64,000 bases of DNA from Hydrogenophilaceae bacterium. GTDB lineage: Bacteria > Pseudomonadota > Gammaproteobacteria > Burkholderiales > Thiobacillaceae. The stretch covers positions 61,670 through 125,669 of the forward strand of contig JANJWO010000065.1 in the NCBI GenBank assembly GCA_024709485.1, written 5' to 3'. Below are positions 14,586-22,953 of the stretch, piece after piece (position 1 is the stretch's first letter; each line of letters begins with the position of its first letter). Below the pieces are notes generated by a model. It ran no database searches and had not been told where the DNA came from. It saw nothing but the letters and a program-made list of their open reading frames with translations. The position numbers were made by a program, and so were the translations under genes.

Positions 14586-15656
14586 ATGGCTGATTTGCGT
14601 CCCCCGATCGAAAGCGGCGTACCCGACCCGATGCCCCTCATGCATCCGGTCATGAAGAAGAACTACGGCAAGTGGGTGTTCCATTCCCATCCCAAGCCCG
14701 GCGTGCTGTATCACCGCGCCGAAAGCGGCGATGAGGTCTGGACCGTCAAGGCCGGTACCCAGCGCCAGATGGACGTCTACACCATCCGCCTGCTGTCGGA
14801 TATCGCCGACAAGTATGCCGATGGCCACGTGCGCTTCACCACGCGCTCCAACATCGAATACATGGTGGCCGACCAGGCCAAGGTCGAGCCCCTGATCAAG
14901 GCGCTCACCGACGCCGGCTTCCCGGTTGGCGGCACCGCCAACTCCGTGTCCATGATCGCCCACACCCAGGGCTTCCTGCACTGCGACATTCCCGGCACCG
15001 ACGCTTCCGGCGCCGTGAAGGCCCTGATGGACGAGCTGTATGAAGAGTTCATCAAGTGCGAGATGCCCAACCGCGTGAAACTGTCCACCTCCTGCTGCGA
15101 GATCAACTGCGGCGGCCAGGCTGACATCGCGATCATCATGCAGCACACCAAGCCGCCGAAGATCAACCACGATCTGGTGGCCAACGTCTGCGAGCGTCCG
15201 TCGGTCGTGGCGCGTTGCCCGGTGGCGGCGATCCGTCCCGCCCTGGTGAACGGCAAGCCCTCGCTGGAAGTGGACGAGAAGAAATGCATCTGCTGCGGCG
15301 CCTGCTACCCGCCCTGCCCCCCGATGCAGATCAACGATCCCGAGCATTCCAAGTTCGCGATCTGGATCGGCGGCAAGAACTCCAACGCCCGTTCCAAGCC
15401 CACCTTCCACAAGCTGGTGGCCGCTGGCATCCCGAACAATCCGCCGCGTTGGCCCGAGGTGAGCGAGATCGTCAAGAAGATCCTGCGCGTGTACAAGGAA
15501 GACGCCCGTCCCTGGGAGCGTATGAGTGACTGGATCGACCGCATCGGTTGGCCCCGTTTCTTCGAGAAGACCGGCCTGCCGTTCACCAAGTACCACATCG
15601 ACAACTGGCGCGGTTCCCGTGCCAGCCTGAACGCCTCCACGCACATCCGCTTCTAA
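14586..15656 (+). CDS. dsrB: Reverse dissimilatory sulfite reductase beta subunit
   Basis: Beta subunit of DsrAB, 356 residues. It carries the cluster motif SCCEINCGG and a downstream ferredoxin domain with CICCGACYPPCPPMQ, and provides the C-terminal region with which DsrC docks in known structures. Start ATG 14586 follows a strong GGAGG ribosome site. Length is typical. Together with dsrA it forms the catalytic alpha2beta2 enzyme; siroheme is supplied by the cysG product at the end of the locus and may be amidated by dsrN. Confidence 0.97.
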   Translation: MADLRPPIESGVPDPMPLMHPVMKKNYGKWVFHSHPKPGVLYHRAESGDEVWTVKAGTQRQMDVYTIRLLSDIADKYADGHVRFTTRSNIEYMVADQAKVEPLIKALTDAGFPVGGTANSVSMIAHTQGFLHCDIPGTDASGAVKALMDELYEEFIKCEMPNRVKLSTSCCEINCGGQADIAIIMQHTKPPKINHDLVANVCERPSVVARCPVAAIRPALVNGKPSLEVDEKKCICCGACYPPCPPMQINDPEHSKFAIWIGGKNSNARSKPTFHKLVAAGIPNNPPRWPEVSEIVKKILRVYKEDARPWERMSDWIDRIGWPRFFEKTGLPFTKYHIDNWRGSRASLNASTHIRF

Positions 15657-15678
15657 GCGGCGCGCTCGGAGGAAATCG

Positions 15679-15706
15679 TGCCCGCCGGTCTGCCGGCCGG
15701 TGGGCA
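15679..15706 (+). terminator. Intercistronic stem-loop between dsrB and dsrE
   Basis: Stem TGCCCGCCGG with CCGGTGGGCA (one G-U wobble) closing a short loop, followed by TGATTTTAAAT. It lies 22 bases after dsrB. The short T-run makes it a possible leaky terminator separating dsrAB from dsrEFHC. Confidence 0.55.
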
Positions 15707-15743
15707 TGATTTTAAATAGAACTAGAGATTGCATGGATAAAGC

Positions 15744-16136
15744 ATGAAAATCGCGATTATGGTTAATGAGGGTCCCTACACCCATCAGGCAACCGATTCT
15801 GCTTACCAATTTGCCAAGGCAGCCATTGCCAAAGGCCATGAGATTACCCGGGTGTTTTTCTATCACGACGGCGTCAACAATGGCACCCGTCTGACGGTGC
15901 CCCCCCAGGATGATCGTCATATCGTCAACCGCTGGTCCGAAATGGGCACCCAGCACAATATCGATCTGGTGATCTGCATTGCCGCGGCTCAGCGCCGTGG
16001 CCTGCTCGACGAGAACGAAGCCAAGCGCCAAGGCAAGAATGCCGACAACATTGCGCCCGGCTTCCGTATTTCCGGTCTGGGGCAGCTGGTGGAAGCCGGC
16101 ATTCAGTCCGACCGCCTGGTTGTGTTTGGCGACTGA
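15744..16136 (+). CDS. dsrE: Sulfurtransferase subunit DsrE
   Basis: Subunit of the cytoplasmic DsrE2F2H2 hexamer that passes persulfide sulfur to DsrC. The 130-residue protein has the DsrE fold opening MKIAIMVNEGPY and the conserved catalytic cysteine in LVICIAAAQRRG. The window also has dsrF and dsrH directly after, in the order that separates oxidisers from sulfate reducers, which lack dsrEFH. Length and start are normal. Confidence 0.97.
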   Translation: MKIAIMVNEGPYTHQATDSAYQFAKAAIAKGHEITRVFFYHDGVNNGTRLTVPPQDDRHIVNRWSEMGTQHNIDLVICIAAAQRRGLLDENEAKRQGKNADNIAPGFRISGLGQLVEAGIQSDRLVVFGD

Positions 16137-16156
16137 CAGTAACAGGGATTAGGAAA

Positions 16157-16549
16157 ATGTCTGACGAAATGGATTTCGAAGAAGGCGGCACGGTTAAAAA
16201 GTTCATGTTCGTGAACCGCAAGGCCCCCTATGGCACCATCTACGCGCTGGAAGGCCTGGAAGTCGTGCTGATTTCCGCTGCGTTCGATCAGGACGTGAGC
16301 CTTGCCTTCGTGGATGACGGCGTGTTCCAACTGGTCAAGGGCCAGAAGACCGACGGCGTCGAGATGAAGAACTTCTCGCCCACCTATCGTGCGCTGGAAG
16401 GCTACGACATCGAGAAGCTGTACGTGGACCGCGAGTCCCTGGAAGCGCGTGGTTTGACCGAAGATGATCTGCTGGTTGATGTCCAGGTCATGTCCGCCGC
16501 CGAGATGGGCGACATGATGGCCCAGCAGGATGTCTTAATCAGCTTCTAA
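16157..16549 (+). CDS. dsrF: Sulfur relay protein DsrF
   Basis: 130-residue TusC-like subunit of the DsrEFH complex (KKFMFVNRKAPYGTIYALEGLEVVLISAAFDQDVSLAFVDDGV is the family opening, with the typical GTIYALEGLE segment). DsrF has no catalytic cysteine in most oxidisers and is regarded as structural; none is visible here. It starts 20 bases after dsrE and is followed by dsrH after 13 bases, consistent with translation as a stoichiometric complex. Confidence 0.95.
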   Translation: MSDEMDFEEGGTVKKFMFVNRKAPYGTIYALEGLEVVLISAAFDQDVSLAFVDDGVFQLVKGQKTDGVEMKNFSPTYRALEGYDIEKLYVDRESLEARGLTEDDLLVDVQVMSAAEMGDMMAQQDVLISF

Positions 16550-16562
16550 GGGGAACCTCAAA

Positions 16563-16859
16563 ATGCTGCATATCGTGAACAAATCCCCATTCGACACCGG
16601 CTCCCTTGCCAGCGTGTTGCGTGTGGCCAAGAAAGACGGCGGCGCCGTGTTGCTGATCGAAGACGGCGTCTATGCCGCCGTCAAGAGCAGCGCAACCGAA
16701 GCCAGTCTGAAAGCAGCCGGCATGCCGGTGTATGTACTGCAAGCTGACGCGGACGCCCGTGGCCTCCAGAGCAAGCTCATGGAAGGCGTGAACATGGTCG
16801 ACTACGGCGGGTTTGTGGATTTGGTGGCGGGGCACGACAACGTGCAATCCTGGCTGTAA
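16563..16859 (+). CDS. dsrH: Sulfur relay protein DsrH
   Basis: 98-residue TusB-like subunit of DsrEFH. It opens MLHIVNKSPFDTGSLASVLRV and contains the characteristic GGAVLLIEDGVYAAV stretch. The Cys often present in DsrH of purple sulfur bacteria is not seen in this sequence, so sulfur handling would rest on the DsrE Cys. It immediately precedes dsrC, the acceptor of the complex. Confidence 0.94.
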   Translation: MLHIVNKSPFDTGSLASVLRVAKKDGGAVLLIEDGVYAAVKSSATEASLKAAGMPVYVLQADADARGLQSKLMEGVNMVDYGGFVDLVAGHDNVQSWL

Positions 16860-16893
16860 GTTTTTTAATGATTCTTTCGAGAGGAGTTGAATC

Positions 16894-17226
16894 ATGGCAA
16901 TGGATGTAAACGGCGTTTCTATCGAGACCGATGAAGAAGGTTTCCTGGTCAACCTGAGCGACTGGAATCCCGATGTCGCATTGGAGCTGGCCAAAGGCGA
17001 AAGCATCGAGCTGACCGAACAGCACTGGGAAGTGATCAACTTCCTGCGCGAGTACTACGACGAGTATCAAATTGCGCCTGCCGTGCGCGTGCTGACCAAG
17101 GCGATCGGCAAGAAGCTCGGTCCGGACAAGGGCAACAGCAAGTACCTGTACGACCTGTTCCCCTACGGCCCCGGCAAGCAGGCGTGCAAGATCGCCGGTC
17201 TGCCCAAGCCCACCGGCTGTATCTAA
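16894..17226 (+). CDS. dsrC: DsrC sulfur carrier protein
   Basis: 110-residue soluble carrier that presents sulfur to DsrAB and whose trisulfide or disulfide form connects to the DsrMKJOP membrane complex. The C-terminal arm is complete: QACKIAGLPKPTGCI, with both conserved Cys (the penultimate one is the carrier). ATG 16894 follows GAGAGGAG. Two stem-loops sit right after the stop, which would favour an abundant separate dsrC message, as reported for dsrC in Allochromatium vinosum. Confidence 0.97.
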   Translation: MAMDVNGVSIETDEEGFLVNLSDWNPDVALELAKGESIELTEQHWEVINFLREYYDEYQIAPAVRVLTKAIGKKLGPDKGNSKYLYDLFPYGPGKQACKIAGLPKPTGCI

Positions 17227-17291
17227 GCAGGCAATCGCTGTTTGCCTGCCAAGCGGCAATGAAGCGGTGGCCCTCCTGCGGGCTGCCGCTT
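17227..17291 (+). terminator. Tandem stem-loops downstream of dsrC
   Basis: Two consecutive inverted repeats: GCAGGCAA (17227-17234) with TTGCCTGC (17242-17249), then AAGCGGCA (17251-17258) with TGCCGCTT (17284-17291). Neither has a long T-run, so partial termination or 3'-end stabilisation is more likely than a full stop; dsrM begins 38 bases later. Confidence 0.6.
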
Positions 17292-17328
17292 GCTCCGAAT
17301 GTCCATTAAACGGAAGACCGACTGACGC

Positions 17329-18057
17329 ATGTCTACGCTTTCCATCATTTACGTGGTGCTGTTCTACGTCGCGACCTTGCTGCTGGTAGTGGGCCTGGCG
17401 CGAAAAATAGTGCAATACACGCGCAGCCCCGCCCCCCTAAAGATTCCGACCACTCCCGCGCCGACTTCCACGTCGGGGGTGGCCTACCGCATGGCCAAAG
17501 AGGTCGTGCTGTTCGAAAGCCTGTTCAAATCCAGCAAGTGGACCTGGATTTTCGGCTGGATGTTCCATTTCGGCATGCTCCTTGTGCTGGTTCGCCATCT
17601 GCGCTATTTCGTGGCTGACGTTCCCGGCTGGCTCGCCGCCATGCAGCCCTTCGGCAAATATGCCGCCTTCATGATGGTGGCCGGCCTCGCCGGGCTGTGG
17701 GCGCGCCGCTTCCTGGTCGACCGGGTGCGCTACATCTCCACTCTGTCGGACCATCTGATGCTGGCGCTGCTCATGGCCATCGGCATCTCCGGCGCCCTGA
17801 TGACTTTCGTCTCGCACACCGACATCGTGTCGCTCAAGATGTTCGCGCTCGGCCTGGTGCGTCTGTCGCCCCAGCCTGTTCCCGAAACGCCGATCCTGCT
17901 GGTGCACCTGGCCACGGTGGCCGCGCTGATGATCATCTTCCCGATCAGCAAGCTGCTGCATGCGCCGGGCGTGTTCTTCAGCCCCACTCGCAACCAGGTG
18001 GACAACCCCCGCGAGCGCCGCCATTTGGCGGACTGGGCTGCCCAGCTTGAGAAATAA
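17329..18057 (+). CDS. dsrM: DsrM membrane cytochrome b subunit
   Basis: Integral-membrane diheme b subunit of the DsrMKJOP complex, related to NarI, exchanging electrons between the quinone pool and the cytoplasmic DsrK. The 242-residue protein has five to six hydrophobic segments, including YVVLFYVATLLLVVGLA and WIFGWMFHFGMLLVLVRHLRYF, with candidate axial His residues in FHFGMLLVLVRH and DHLMLALLMA. Length matches the short DsrM of sulfur oxidisers. dsrK follows after 14 bases. Confidence 0.95.
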   Translation: MSTLSIIYVVLFYVATLLLVVGLARKIVQYTRSPAPLKIPTTPAPTSTSGVAYRMAKEVVLFESLFKSSKWTWIFGWMFHFGMLLVLVRHLRYFVADVPGWLAAMQPFGKYAAFMMVAGLAGLWARRFLVDRVRYISTLSDHLMLALLMAIGISGALMTFVSHTDIVSLKMFALGLVRLSPQPVPETPILLVHLATVAALMIIFPISKLLHAPGVFFSPTRNQVDNPRERRHLADWAAQLEK

Positions 18058-18071
18058 GACAGGAGATTTGC

Positions 18072-19676
18072 GTGGCCGCTGCACCGAATTTTGAAGTCGC
18101 CAAGCTGACCGGCGAAATTACCGTCCCGAAATTGCGCGAAGGCGCGATGGCTGGCATCAAGTCCTACAATGCCAACGATAAAATGCAGGAGGCGCTGGGC
18201 TTCCCCGGCGCGCTGGTCGAGGACTGGCATGACCGCGCCATCGGCAAGATGGGCGAACTGCTCAAGAAATACCGCTCGCTGCAGGTGTTCATGGACGCCT
18301 GTGTGCATTGCGGCGCCTGCACCGACAAGTGCCATTACTATCTCGGCACCTCGGATCCCAAGAACATGCCGGTCGCGCGCCAGGAGCTGATGCGCCAGGT
18401 CTACCGCCGCTACTTCACCTTCGCCGGCAAGTATTTCCCCAAGCTGGTGGGCGCCAAGGATCTGACCAAGGAGATCCTCGACGACTGGTACAGCTACTAC
18501 TACCAGTGCTCGGAGTGCCGCCGCTGCTCGGTCTACTGCCCCTACGGCATCGACACCGCCGAGATCACCATGGCCGGCCGCGAGATCCTCGACAGCATCG
18601 GCGTCGGCCAGAAATACAGCAACGAGATTCTCGGCAAGCTGATTCGCATCGGCAACAACCTCGGCCTGCCCGGACCGGCGATTCTGGACACCCTGCAGGG
18701 CCTGGAAGAGGACGTGCTGGACGAAACCGGCATTCCGGTCAGATTCCCGCTCGACGAGGAAGGCGCCGAAGTGCTGCTGGTGACGCCGTCCGCGGACTTC
18801 TTCTCCGAGCCCCACGTGGAGTCGCTGATCGGCTATGCCAAGGTGTTCCACGCCGCCGGCATCAGCTGGACCATGTCCACCAAGGCTTCCGAGGCCGGCA
18901 ACTTCGGCCTTTTCATCGGCAGCTACGAAAACATGCGCAAGGCCGCGCTGCGCATCCGCGATGCCGCGCTGGAACTGGGCGTGAAGCGCATCGTGGTGGG
19001 CGAGTGCGGCCATGCCTGGCGTGTCGCCTACAGCTTCTGGAATACCCTGACCGGCGTCGGCGACGGCGCGGCCGAGGCCGACGAATTCGCCAAGAAGCTG
19101 CAGGCCCAGCTCGACCACAGCGTCCCGCAGCCCTCGCACATCTGCGAATTCACCCACGATCTCCTGAAGCGCGGCGTGATCAAGGTGGACAAGTCCAAGA
19201 ACGACCACCGCATCATTACCTTCCACGACTCCTGCAACGTGTCGCGCGCCTCGCGCATGGGCGACATGCCCGGCGGGCAGTTCATCATTCCGCGCGAGGT
19301 CATCAAGATGGTGGCCAACCACTACCAGGACATGGCGCCCGGCACCACGCACGAAGCCACGTTCTGCTGCGGCGGCGGCGGCGGTCTGCTGACCGACGAT
19401 CTCATGGAGGTGCGCGTCAAGGGCGCACAGCCGCGCATGGAGGCGTTCAAGGACGTCGTGGACAGCAACAAGGTCAATTTCCTTGCCCTGATCTGCGCCA
19501 TCTGCAAGGCGCAGTTCACCAAGGTTCTGCCGTACTACGGCTACGACATGGGCATGGTGGGTGGCGTCCACCAGCTTGTAGGCACTGCCATTGAATTGCC
19601 TGGCCTGGGTGCAGGCCCGGTCGAAGAGGAGGCTGAGGAAGCCGAATCCGAAGCCGCAGCGGCTGGCGATGAATAA
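18072..19676 (+). CDS. dsrK: DsrK Fe-S subunit (HdrD-like)
   Basis: 534-residue cytoplasmic subunit with two [4Fe-4S] ferredoxin motifs (CVHCGACTDKCHYY and CSECRRCSVYCPYG) and C-terminal CCG cysteine-rich domains (EATFCCGGGGG), the noncubane-cluster site proposed to handle DsrC disulfide/trisulfide. GTG 18072 is the start, six bases after AGGAG. The C-terminal tail is acidic (EEEAEEAESEAAAAG). Partner is DsrM. Confidence 0.96.
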   Translation: MAAAPNFEVAKLTGEITVPKLREGAMAGIKSYNANDKMQEALGFPGALVEDWHDRAIGKMGELLKKYRSLQVFMDACVHCGACTDKCHYYLGTSDPKNMPVARQELMRQVYRRYFTFAGKYFPKLVGAKDLTKEILDDWYSYYYQCSECRRCSVYCPYGIDTAEITMAGREILDSIGVGQKYSNEILGKLIRIGNNLGLPGPAILDTLQGLEEDVLDETGIPVRFPLDEEGAEVLLVTPSADFFSEPHVESLIGYAKVFHAAGISWTMSTKASEAGNFGLFIGSYENMRKAALRIRDAALELGVKRIVVGECGHAWRVAYSFWNTLTGVGDGAAEADEFAKKLQAQLDHSVPQPSHICEFTHDLLKRGVIKVDKSKNDHRIITFHDSCNVSRASRMGDMPGGQFIIPREVIKMVANHYQDMAPGTTHEATFCCGGGGGLLTDDLMEVRVKGAQPRMEAFKDVVDSNKVNFLALICAICKAQFTKVLPYYGYDMGMVGGVHQLVGTAIELPGLGAGPVEEEAEEAESEAAAAGDE

Positions 19677-19716
19677 CTGTTAAGAACACAGACTGGAATT
19701 TTTTAGGAGAGCAGCA

Positions 19717-21678
19717 ATGTCGACCACATCCGATGACATGAAAAAAGGCCTTACCTTCCGCAAGTTCGAGGACGGTGAAACCAGCGAGTACCGCAAGGGC
19801 AGCGAATGGATCTTCGACGCCGACCACAGCCACAAGTGCCCTGAATACATGCTGTCGTCTCCCCCCTGCCAGGCCTCCTGCCCGGCCGGCGAAGACATTC
19901 GCGGCTACCTCAACATCGTGCGCGGCATCGAGAAGCCGCCGGCAGGCATGAACTGGCAGGAGTACGGCTTCCGCCGCCTCACCGAGGCCAACCCGTTCCC
20001 GTCCGTCATGGGCCGCGTGTGCCCGGCGCCCTGCGAATCCGGCTGCAACCGCAACCAGGTTGAGGATCACGTCGGCATCAACTCCGTCGAGCATTTCCTC
20101 GGCGACTACGCCATCGAGAACAAGCTGGCGTTCAAGCGTCCCGACGACGTGCAGCCCTCCGGCAAGAAGGTCGCCATCATCGGCGGCGGCCCCGGCGGCC
20201 TGGCGGCGGCCTATCAGCTGTCGCTGAAGGGCCACAGCTGCACGATTTTCGACGACCACGAACTGCTGGGCGGCATGATGCGCTACGGCATCCCCGGTTT
20301 CCGCACCCCGCGCCACATTCTCGACGGCGAAATCCAGCGCATCCTGGACCTGGGCGTGGAAACCCGCATGAAGACCCGCATCGGCTCCGACGTGAAATTC
20401 GAGGATCTGGAAAAGGAATTCGACGCGATCTTCATGGCCATGGGTGCCCAGAGCGGCCGCGCCCTGCCGGTGCCGGGCGCCGAAGCGCCCAACTGCGTGA
20501 CCGCCATGGCCTTCCTCAAGGCCTTCAACGACGGGCGCCTGCAGCATGTCGGCAACCGCGTGGTCGTGATCGGTGGCGGCGACACCTCCATCGACGTGGC
20601 GACCGTTGCCCGCCGCCTTGGCAACATCAGCAACGTGACCGACCTGGACCGGCCGGAAAACGTGCTGGCCGGCCACGCGGCGCACGACGTCGCCAAGATC
20701 TCCGCCCGTGAGGGCGCGGACGTGGTGCTGGTTTCGCGCGCCAGCATGGACAAGATGAACGCCAACAAGCACGAGATCGAGCACGCCCTGGAAGAGGGCA
20801 TCAAGATCATCGGCGGCGTGACCCCGATTGCCGTCGTGGTCGGTGCCGACGGCCGTGCCACCGCGCTGCGCGTGGCTGAGTTCGAAGTGGTGAAGGGCGA
20901 GACCATCATCAAGGAAGGCACCGAGCAGGATCTGCCCGCCGACCTCGTCGTGTCCGCCATCGGCCAGGCCGTCGATTTCACCGGCCTCGAGCAGTTCAAC
21001 AACAACAAGGGCCTGATCAAGCCGGACGGCAACTACCGCTTCCCCGGCAAGCCGCACATCTTCGTGGGCGGCGACGTGATCAAGCCGCACCTGCTGACCA
21101 CCGCCATCGGCCATGCCTCCATCGCCGCCGACGGCATCGATGCCTACCTGCGCCAGGGCTCGACCGATCTGGGCAAGCGTCCCAAGGTGGATGCGCACCG
21201 CTTCGATCTGATCCGCAAGATGATTGAATCCGGCCAGACGATCGAGGAATACAACCACAAGCAGGACTGGGGCACCGCCAGCTCCAAGTTCGCCGTGCAC
21301 AACTACGAGGATCGCTCCGCCAAGTACGTGATCCCGGCCAACGAGCTGTTCCTCGGCCACTTCATGTACGAAGAGCGCAACAAGCGCGACATGGTGCACC
21401 TGACCGCCGAAGAGGCCCTGGGCAACTTCGAGGAGCGCCTGAAGCTGCTGTCCGAGAAGGAGGTGGTTGCCGAGGCCAAGCGCTGCATGTCCTGCGGCCT
21501 GTGCTTCGAGTGCGACAACTGCGTGGTGTACTGCCCGCAAACCGCCGTGTTCCGCGTGAAGAAGAACGAGCGCGCCACCGGCCGCTACGTCGACACCGAC
21601 TACACCAAGTGCATCGGCTGCCACATCTGCGCGGATGTCTGCCCCACCGGCTACATCCAGATGGGCATGGGCGATTAA
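19717..21678 (+). CDS. dsrL: DsrL iron-sulfur flavoprotein (NAD(P)H:acceptor oxidoreductase)
   Basis: 653-residue protein related to the small subunit of glutamate synthase. An N-terminal cluster region (CPEYMLSSPPCQASCPAGEDI) is followed by FAD-binding GGGPGGLAAAYQ, an NAD(P)-binding VVIGGGDTSIDVA, and a C-terminal two-cluster ferredoxin (CMSCGLCFECDNCVVYCP, CIGCHICADVCPTGY). DsrL is essential for sulfur oxidation in purple sulfur bacteria and passes electrons from rDsrAB to NAD+. Its place between dsrK and dsrJ is the classic oxidiser order. Confidence 0.96.
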   Translation: MSTTSDDMKKGLTFRKFEDGETSEYRKGSEWIFDADHSHKCPEYMLSSPPCQASCPAGEDIRGYLNIVRGIEKPPAGMNWQEYGFRRLTEANPFPSVMGRVCPAPCESGCNRNQVEDHVGINSVEHFLGDYAIENKLAFKRPDDVQPSGKKVAIIGGGPGGLAAAYQLSLKGHSCTIFDDHELLGGMMRYGIPGFRTPRHILDGEIQRILDLGVETRMKTRIGSDVKFEDLEKEFDAIFMAMGAQSGRALPVPGAEAPNCVTAMAFLKAFNDGRLQHVGNRVVVIGGGDTSIDVATVARRLGNISNVTDLDRPENVLAGHAAHDVAKISAREGADVVLVSRASMDKMNANKHEIEHALEEGIKIIGGVTPIAVVVGADGRATALRVAEFEVVKGETIIKEGTEQDLPADLVVSAIGQAVDFTGLEQFNNNKGLIKPDGNYRFPGKPHIFVGGDVIKPHLLTTAIGHASIAADGIDAYLRQGSTDLGKRPKVDAHRFDLIRKMIESGQTIEEYNHKQDWGTASSKFAVHNYEDRSAKYVIPANELFLGHFMYEERNKRDMVHLTAEEALGNFEERLKLLSEKEVVAEAKRCMSCGLCFECDNCVVYCPQTAVFRVKKNERATGRYVDTDYTKCIGCHICADVCPTGYIQMGMGD

Positions 21679-21699
21679 ATCAATAATTAAGGGACGAAG

Positions 21700-22218
21700 A
21701 TGCTGGCAAGCTGGCTAAAATCTGCTGCCCTGGGCGCCCTGCTCGCCCTGTCCCCGCTGGCCACAGCGGGCGACAGCGGCGCCGGGGTGCCTGCGCCCGT
21801 TATTCAAAAGGGCACGGGCGACAAATGTGTGGCGGATACCGAATATATGCGCCGCAATCACATGAAGGATCTGAAGCATCAGCGTGATCAGACCATGCAC
21901 CAGGGCATTCGCACCAAGCAGTTCAGTCTGAAGAACTGCATCGAATGCCACGCCACCCCGGATGCTTCCGGGCAGCGCACGGTGCTGGGCAAGGATCACT
22001 TCTGCCAGAGCTGCCACACCTACGCGGCAGTGAAGATCGATTGCTTCCAATGCCATTCCAGCAAGCCCGAAGGCAACGGCGCCATGCATCCGATCGTTTC
22101 CGCCACCGACGGCCCCGGCTCGCGGACTGCCGCGAGCATGCGCCATCATTCCCTGGGCAAGTCGCCGAACCTGGATTCGCCGATTTCGGTCAAGGACTTT
22201 GCGGGGGTGCTGAAATGA
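21700..22218 (+). CDS. dsrJ: DsrJ triheme cytochrome c
   Basis: Periplasmic triheme c-type cytochrome of the DsrMKJOP complex. The 172-residue protein has an uncleaved-type or Sec signal (MLASWLKSAALGALLALSPL), then three CxxCH heme sites: CIECH, CQSCH and CFQCH. In characterised DsrJ one heme has unusual His/Cys ligation. Its stop overlaps the dsrO start (ATGA), so the two are translationally coupled. Confidence 0.95.
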   Translation: MLASWLKSAALGALLALSPLATAGDSGAGVPAPVIQKGTGDKCVADTEYMRRNHMKDLKHQRDQTMHQGIRTKQFSLKNCIECHATPDASGQRTVLGKDHFCQSCHTYAAVKIDCFQCHSSKPEGNGAMHPIVSATDGPGSRTAASMRHHSLGKSPNLDSPISVKDFAGVLK

Positions 22219-22949
22219 ACAATTTTGAACAGTATCGCCGCCGCTTCCTGGGCGGCGCGCTGGCCACCGCCGGCGCTGCCGTCATGCCGGGCTTGGTGCT
22301 GGTGGAAGTGGCCCACAGCCGCGCGCCGGACGAGCCGGTAAGCAGCAAGAACCGCTGGGGCCTGCTGATCGACACCACCAAGTGCGCCACCGGCTGCAAC
22401 GAGTGCGTGACCGCCTGCAGCAAGGAAAACGGCTGGACGCAAAAGGAAGTCTACAGCCCCCAGGATCCCCAATGGATCCGCAAGGTTGAACTCACCCACA
22501 ACAGCACCGGCGCCAAGCACTCGCTGCCGGTCATGTGCCAGCACTGCGAAGAGCCGCCCTGCGTGGACGTGTGCCCGACCGGCGCCTCGTTCAAGCGCGA
22601 CGACGGCATCGTGCTGGTCGACCGTCACATCTGCATCGGCTGCCGCTACTGCATGATGGCCTGCCCCTACAAGGCGCGCTCGCTGGTGCATGAAGACCTC
22701 AACGACACGCAACTGGCGCGCATGCCGCGCGGCAAGGGCTGTGTCGAATCCTGCACCCTGTGCATGCACAAGATCGACGCCGGCGACAACACCACCGCCT
22801 GCGCGGAGGCCTGCCCTGAGCACGCCATTCTGTTCGGCGACCTGAACGACGCCGGCAGCGAAATCGCGCAGCGCCTGGCCGGCCATGCCAGCAGGGAAAT
22901 TCGCGCCGACCTCGGTTTGAACACCGGCGTGCGCTACACGGGGATCTGA
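22215..22949 (+). CDS. dsrO: DsrO periplasmic ferredoxin-like subunit (Tat substrate)
   Basis: 244-residue iron-sulfur subunit. A twin-arginine signal is visible (YRRRFLGGALATAGAAVMPG), so the folded protein is exported by Tat. Four [4Fe-4S]-type Cys groups follow: CATGCNECVTAC, CQHCEEPPCVDVCP, CIGCRYCMMACPY and CTLCMHKI...CAEACP, as in NrfC/TtrB proteins. The track ORF is too long at the 5' side; ATG 22215 overlaps the dsrJ stop. It pairs with DsrP. Confidence 0.95.
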   Translation: MNNFEQYRRRFLGGALATAGAAVMPGLVLVEVAHSRAPDEPVSSKNRWGLLIDTTKCATGCNECVTACSKENGWTQKEVYSPQDPQWIRKVELTHNSTGAKHSLPVMCQHCEEPPCVDVCPTGASFKRDDGIVLVDRHICIGCRYCMMACPYKARSLVHEDLNDTQLARMPRGKGCVESCTLCMHKIDAGDNTTACAEACPEHAILFGDLNDAGSEIAQRLAGHASREIRADLGLNTGVRYTGI

Positions 22950-22953
22950 ATCA

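Noticed and set aside
13209-16031. 940-aa minus-strand ORF opposite dsrAB
   Set aside because: Antisense shadow of dsrA/dsrB in GC-rich DNA; His/Gly/Val-rich translation without recognisable domains.
17730-19571. 613-aa minus-strand ORF opposite dsrK
   Set aside because: Shadow frame; dsrK is unambiguous on the plus strand.
19516-21624. 702-aa minus-strand ORF opposite dsrL
   Set aside because: Shadow frame with repetitive Val/His/Gly composition.
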